This document shows positions 60,699 to 64,000 of a DNA stretch of 64,000 nt, piece by piece. The notes under the pieces were generated by a model that made no database searches, had not been told where the DNA came from, and saw only the letters and a list, made by a program, of their open reading frames with translations. Origin of the DNA: Candidatus Marithrix sp. (GTDB lineage: Bacteria > Pseudomonadota > Gammaproteobacteria > Beggiatoales > Beggiatoaceae); assembly GCA_016744775.1 (NCBI GenBank), contig JADGDS010000001.1:729508-793507 (forward strand), read 5' to 3'. Positions within the stretch are counted from its first letter, which is position 1. Each line of letters starts with the position of its first letter. The position numbers and the translations under genes are program-made.

Positions 60699-63600
60699 AT
60701 GAGTATTTTGCGATTTTTAGTATTAATGTTATTAGCGTCACAGACGCTTGCATATAATAATCCTTTAAAAATAATGAGGATCACGCCTAGTGGTAATGAT
60801 GTTTTTAATCAGCGGCAGATTGTTTTTACATTTAATCAATCTGTTGTTCCTCTTGGTAGAATGGAGCGCAAGGCTTCTGAAATTCCTATTTCTATTATTC
60901 CTTCTGTTGATTGTCAATGGCGTTGGTTGAATACTAATAGTTTGGCTTGTCAATTAGGTGATGATACCGCTTTGAAACCTGCTACTCGTTATAGTATAAC
61001 TATGGAACCGGGTATTGTTACTGAGTCTCAGCAAGCGATGGAGCATGATTATTATCATGAATTTATTACTCGTCGCCCTGAAGCTACATACGCTTCTGTT
61101 GAGTCATGGTTTGCACCCGGTATGCCTAAACTTAGAGTGATTTTTAATCAAGCTGTATATCTAAGCTCAGTTGAAAAACATTTATATTTTAAAGTGCCTG
61201 AACGTGTAGCGGTTAAAGTAGAATTGCCGGTTCTTAATGAAGATGATGATGAAGACTATAAGCCATTATCGCCTACACTATCCAAACTTTGGTTAGTATC
61301 ACCAACTACATTATTAGCATTAAATCGTTCAGTTGATTTGATGATTGAGCCGGGCATTAAGTCTGGATTAGGCTCACAGTTAGGTGTTGAACAAGATCGA
61401 GTTGTAAATTTTCAGACTTTTCCAAAATTTAAATTCCTTGGTGTTGAATGCACTAAGAATAAAAATAATCGTTGTGACCCATTAAAAAGTGTATCTTTAA
61501 AATTTTCTAGCCCAGTTATCAAGGAAGAGGTAAAAGAAAATTTATTAGTAATGCCTGACTTGGCAAATGGGCGTAGTGATTATGATCCTTGGGGAAGTCG
61601 TAGTGGTTATTCTCATTTAAATTCTGCGCATTATAAAGATGATACTTATAAAATAAGTTTGCCAATACCTTTAAAAGCTTATCAGGATTATCATTTATAT
61701 ATCAATAGCCGTAATTTTAAAGATGAATTTGGTCGTAGTTTAGCAGATTCTCTGAATATTAAGTTTAAAACTGATAATCGTGCGCCTAGACATGTGTTTG
61801 AACATGAACTATCAGTTTTAGAAAAAGATGTTGATAGTGATGTACCAATATTTGTCACCAATCTAAACAAATTGGATATTTATTATCAGAAATTAAATAG
61901 TTCTGGTTGGAGTTTTCGACAATATAAAGGCTTATATCTACCTACAGTTAGAAATCTATCTTTTAAAACTCCGCTAGGAATTCGTGATTTATTAGATGAA
62001 TCAACTGGTATTGTACAAGGTTATTTTAAGACTCGCCCTAATATTAATAATAAAGATGCCAAAACAGAGAATTGGTTTTTCAGTCAAATCACACCGTTTC
62101 ATATACAAGCTAAAGTTGGATATCACAATACACTAGTTTGGGTGACAGATTTTGCTAGTGGCTTAGCTGTCAAAAATGCAACAGTATCTATTAGATTAGA
62201 TACTTATGCGCCTGATAGTATTAATAAAGCATTAACCAGCGTTGTCACCGATAAAAACGGAATGGCTTGGTTGCCCGGCACTAAAACTTTAGATCCTAAA
62301 TTGAAATATAGTAGTGTTTATGGCACTGATCAGAAAGATCAACGCTTTTTTATTCAGGCTCAAAAAAATCAAGATATTGCCTTATTACCGCTGGATTCTC
62401 AATTCCGCGTCTATGTTTCTCAACTAACAGATTATAATATATATGCTTATCAGCGGCAGAAATATGGTCATATTAAGACTTGGGGCACTACCGCTCAAGG
62501 AATATATAAAGTTGGTGATACTGTACAATATAAATTATTAGTGCGTGATCAAAGTAATAAGCAATTCGTGGCTGCACCATCTGATGGTTATAGTTTGCAA
62601 ATTATTGATCCTACTGGCAAACTAGCTCATGAAGTTAAAGATTTCAACTTATCTGAATTTGGTGCTTATGATGGTGAATTTACTATTTCTAAAGCTGCCG
62701 CTGTTGGTTGGTATCAATTTAAATTAACTGCTAAGTTTAAGGAAAAAGAAACTTGGTATCCATTGCGAGTTTTGGTAAGTGATTTTACTCCATCAGCTTT
62801 TAAAGTACGCACAGAGTTAAATGGTGAATTGTTCCATGTTGGTGAAAATGTTGAAATAAATACCAGCGCGAACCTACATGCAGGTGGACCATATGTAAAT
62901 GCACAAACAAAAATTCGCGCGATTTTAAAACCAACTTATTTAGACACTCAAGATTTTCAATTCGATGTACTTAATGGTGATGACAAGAATGAAACTGTCT
63001 ATAGTGTTGAAGATAAGTGGATTAATGACAAAGGGCAATTAGAAACTAGTTTTACCTTACCAGAAAAATCTGAAGTTTTATATGGCAAATTAACCGTAGA
63101 AAGTGCGGTGCGCGATGATAGAGGTAAACATGTTGCTAATAGCACCACTGCTAGTTATGTTGGGCGAGATCGTTTTGTTGGTTTGAAGGAAAAAAGTTGG
63201 TTATTGACTGCTAAAGAAACTGCTGAAGTATTATTATTAGTAGTTGATGAAGACGCTAAACCAGTTAGTGGCACTGATATTAATGTCAAAATTGAATATC
63301 AAGTTACTAAAGCGGCTCGTGTCAAAGGTGCTGGTAATGCTTATTTAACTCGTTATGAACATGAATGGGTAGAAACTGATACTTGCAAACTAAAATCTGA
63401 ACTTACTGCAATTAGATGTACTTTTACTCCTGAAAAAGCTGGTGCTTATAAAATAACTGCGACAATTAAAGATACTAAAGATCGTAGTCATAGCACCGAA
63501 TTGCATCAATGGGCTGCTGGTGAAGATTTTGTAATGTGGGAAACTGCGGCTGACAATAGTTTAGAAATTGTAGCTGAACGACAAGATTATAAAGTTGGTG

Positions 63601-64000
63601 ATATAGCACGTTATTTCGTCAAAAATCCTTATCCCGGAGCGCAAGCTTTAGTCACAATCGAACGTTTTGGTACACTGAAATCTTGGGTGCAAACCTTAGA
63701 AAGCAGCATGGAAATTATTGAAGTGCCAGTAATACCAGATTATGTACCCGGCTTTTTTGTTTCTGTGACAGTAATATCACCGCGCGTTGCTAAACCGATT
63801 GATAGTAATCAAGTCGATTTAGGCAAACCAGCGTTTCGTATGGGTTACGTCAAAACCGAAGTCAAAGACTCCTATAAAGAATTAGTAGTTGCTATTGAAA
63901 CTGATAAACCGGTTTATAAACCCGGTGAAGAAGTTACTATTGATTTACAAGCTCAAGCGCGTCACCCTGAGATGGCAGGAGAGCCAATTGAATTAGCAGT
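60699..64000 (+). CDS. alpha-2-macroglobulin family protein, N-terminal ~1100 residues
   Basis: From the ATG at 60699 the frame stays open to the right edge (1100 codons). The signal peptide is MSILRFLVLMLLASQTLA. Bacterial alpha-2-macroglobulins of the YfhM type lie in the periplasm and trap proteases. Family features are ITPSGNDVFNQRQIVFTF near the start, WVTDFASGLAVKNATVSIR, WGTTAQGIYKVGDTVQYKLL and TDKPVYKPGEEVTIDLQAQA. The bait region, and the thioester CxEQ if present, lie beyond the window. Its usual partner PBP1C is not visible. Confidence 0.92.
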   Translation, partial: MSILRFLVLMLLASQTLAYNNPLKIMRITPSGNDVFNQRQIVFTFNQSVVPLGRMERKASEIPISIIPSVDCQWRWLNTNSLACQLGDDTALKPATRYSITMEPGIVTESQQAMEHDYYHEFITRRPEATYASVESWFAPGMPKLRVIFNQAVYLSSVEKHLYFKVPERVAVKVELPVLNEDDDEDYKPLSPTLSKLWLVSPTTLLALNRSVDLMIEPGIKSGLGSQLGVEQDRVVNFQTFPKFKFLGVECTKNKNNRCDPLKSVSLKFSSPVIKEEVKENLLVMPDLANGRSDYDPWGSRSGYSHLNSAHYKDDTYKISLPIPLKAYQDYHLYINSRNFKDEFGRSLADSLNIKFKTDNRAPRHVFEHELSVLEKDVDSDVPIFVTNLNKLDIYYQKLNSSGWSFRQYKGLYLPTVRNLSFKTPLGIRDLLDESTGIVQGYFKTRPNINNKDAKTENWFFSQITPFHIQAKVGYHNTLVWVTDFASGLAVKNATVSIRLDTYAPDSINKALTSVVTDKNGMAWLPGTKTLDPKLKYSSVYGTDQKDQRFFIQAQKNQDIALLPLDSQFRVYVSQLTDYNIYAYQRQKYGHIKTWGTTAQGIYKVGDTVQYKLLVRDQSNKQFVAAPSDGYSLQIIDPTGKLAHEVKDFNLSEFGAYDGEFTISKAAAVGWYQFKLTAKFKEKETWYPLRVLVSDFTPSAFKVRTELNGELFHVGENVEINTSANLHAGGPYVNAQTKIRAILKPTYLDTQDFQFDVLNGDDKNETVYSVEDKWINDKGQLETSFTLPEKSEVLYGKLTVESAVRDDRGKHVANSTTASYVGRDRFVGLKEKSWLLTAKETAEVLLLVVDEDAKPVSGTDINVKIEYQVTKAARVKGAGNAYLTRYEHEWVETDTCKLKSELTAIRCTFTPEKAGAYKITATIKDTKDRSHSTELHQWAAGEDFVMWETAADNSLEIVAERQDYKVGDIARYFVKNPYPGAQALVTIERFGTLKSWVQTLESSMEIIEVPVIPDYVPGFFVSVTVISPRVAKPIDSNQVDLGKPAFRMGYVKTEVKDSYKELVVAIETDKPVYKPGEEVTIDLQAQARHPEMAGEPIELA

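Overview
The window looks like chromosome from an AT-rich gammaproteobacterium, most likely a sulfur-oxidising member of the Thiotrichales (Beggiatoa-type relatives). The reasons are gammaproteobacterial gene orders (rsmI/lpoA/yraN, yebC-ruvC-ruvA, PBP1a divergent from pilMNOPQ), sulfur-linked genes (YeeE/YedE transporter, SulP permease, and the rubrerythrin / Hdr-like Fe-S protein / DUF3501 cluster) and a heavy load of short palindromic repeats. The lineage is an inference; there is no rRNA gene here, and I saw no tRNA gene.

Layout. 0-8.6 kb: a TAXI-type binding protein, an ATPase plus TOPRIM-like (DUF4276) pair, the rubrerythrin/Hdr/DUF3501/NADAR operon and a SulP permease. 8.6-14.9 kb: glmS, ccmC, a DUF559 nuclease-like protein, rfbC-rfbD, a thioredoxin-fold lipoprotein and a caspase-fold lipoprotein. 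14.9-26.6 kb: housekeeping genes (YeeE, pheA, rsmI, lpoA, yraN, rsmA, trhP/yegQ, class I fumarase, a lysA-like decarboxylase, thiL). Both rsmI and yraN lack an ATG, GTG or TTG start and appear to start at AUU. 26.6-43.7 kb is accessory DNA: a DUF4143 ATPase, a WD40-membrane-STAND protein with an HTH partner, four exported genes that look cell-wall-directed, a 231-bp MITE-like element with a perfect 7-bp target duplication, a decayed ATPase/DUF4276 pair, scraps of other genes, a duplicated CAP-domain gene and an ATPase with a nuclease-like tail. 43.6-52.9 kb: ruvA, ruvC, yebC, plsY, PBP1a and pilMNOPQ, with an unusually short pilQ. 52.9-59.5 kb is accessory again: two more DUF4143 ATPases, and an ATPase/TOPRIM (DUF3226) pair set between a LamG gene and a deleted copy of that gene. 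59.6-64 kb: an exported lipase-like hydrolase and the start of an alpha-2-macroglobulin.

Themes. (1) Two-gene ATPase plus TOPRIM-like modules, in the style of split OLD or PARIS defence systems, occur three times. One is intact, one has lost the start of its TOPRIM gene, and one is a frameshifted relic that has lost the same part. (2) Hairpin elements insert at gene ends with flanking direct duplications: 15 bp at the lysA-like start and the ruvC stop, 7 bp around the 231-bp element. (3) The best candidate for an undescribed system is the pair at 28.1-32.2 kb, in which a periplasmic WD40 sensor is joined through one membrane helix to a cytoplasmic STAND-type ATPase, next to an HTH protein with a degenerate ATPase domain.
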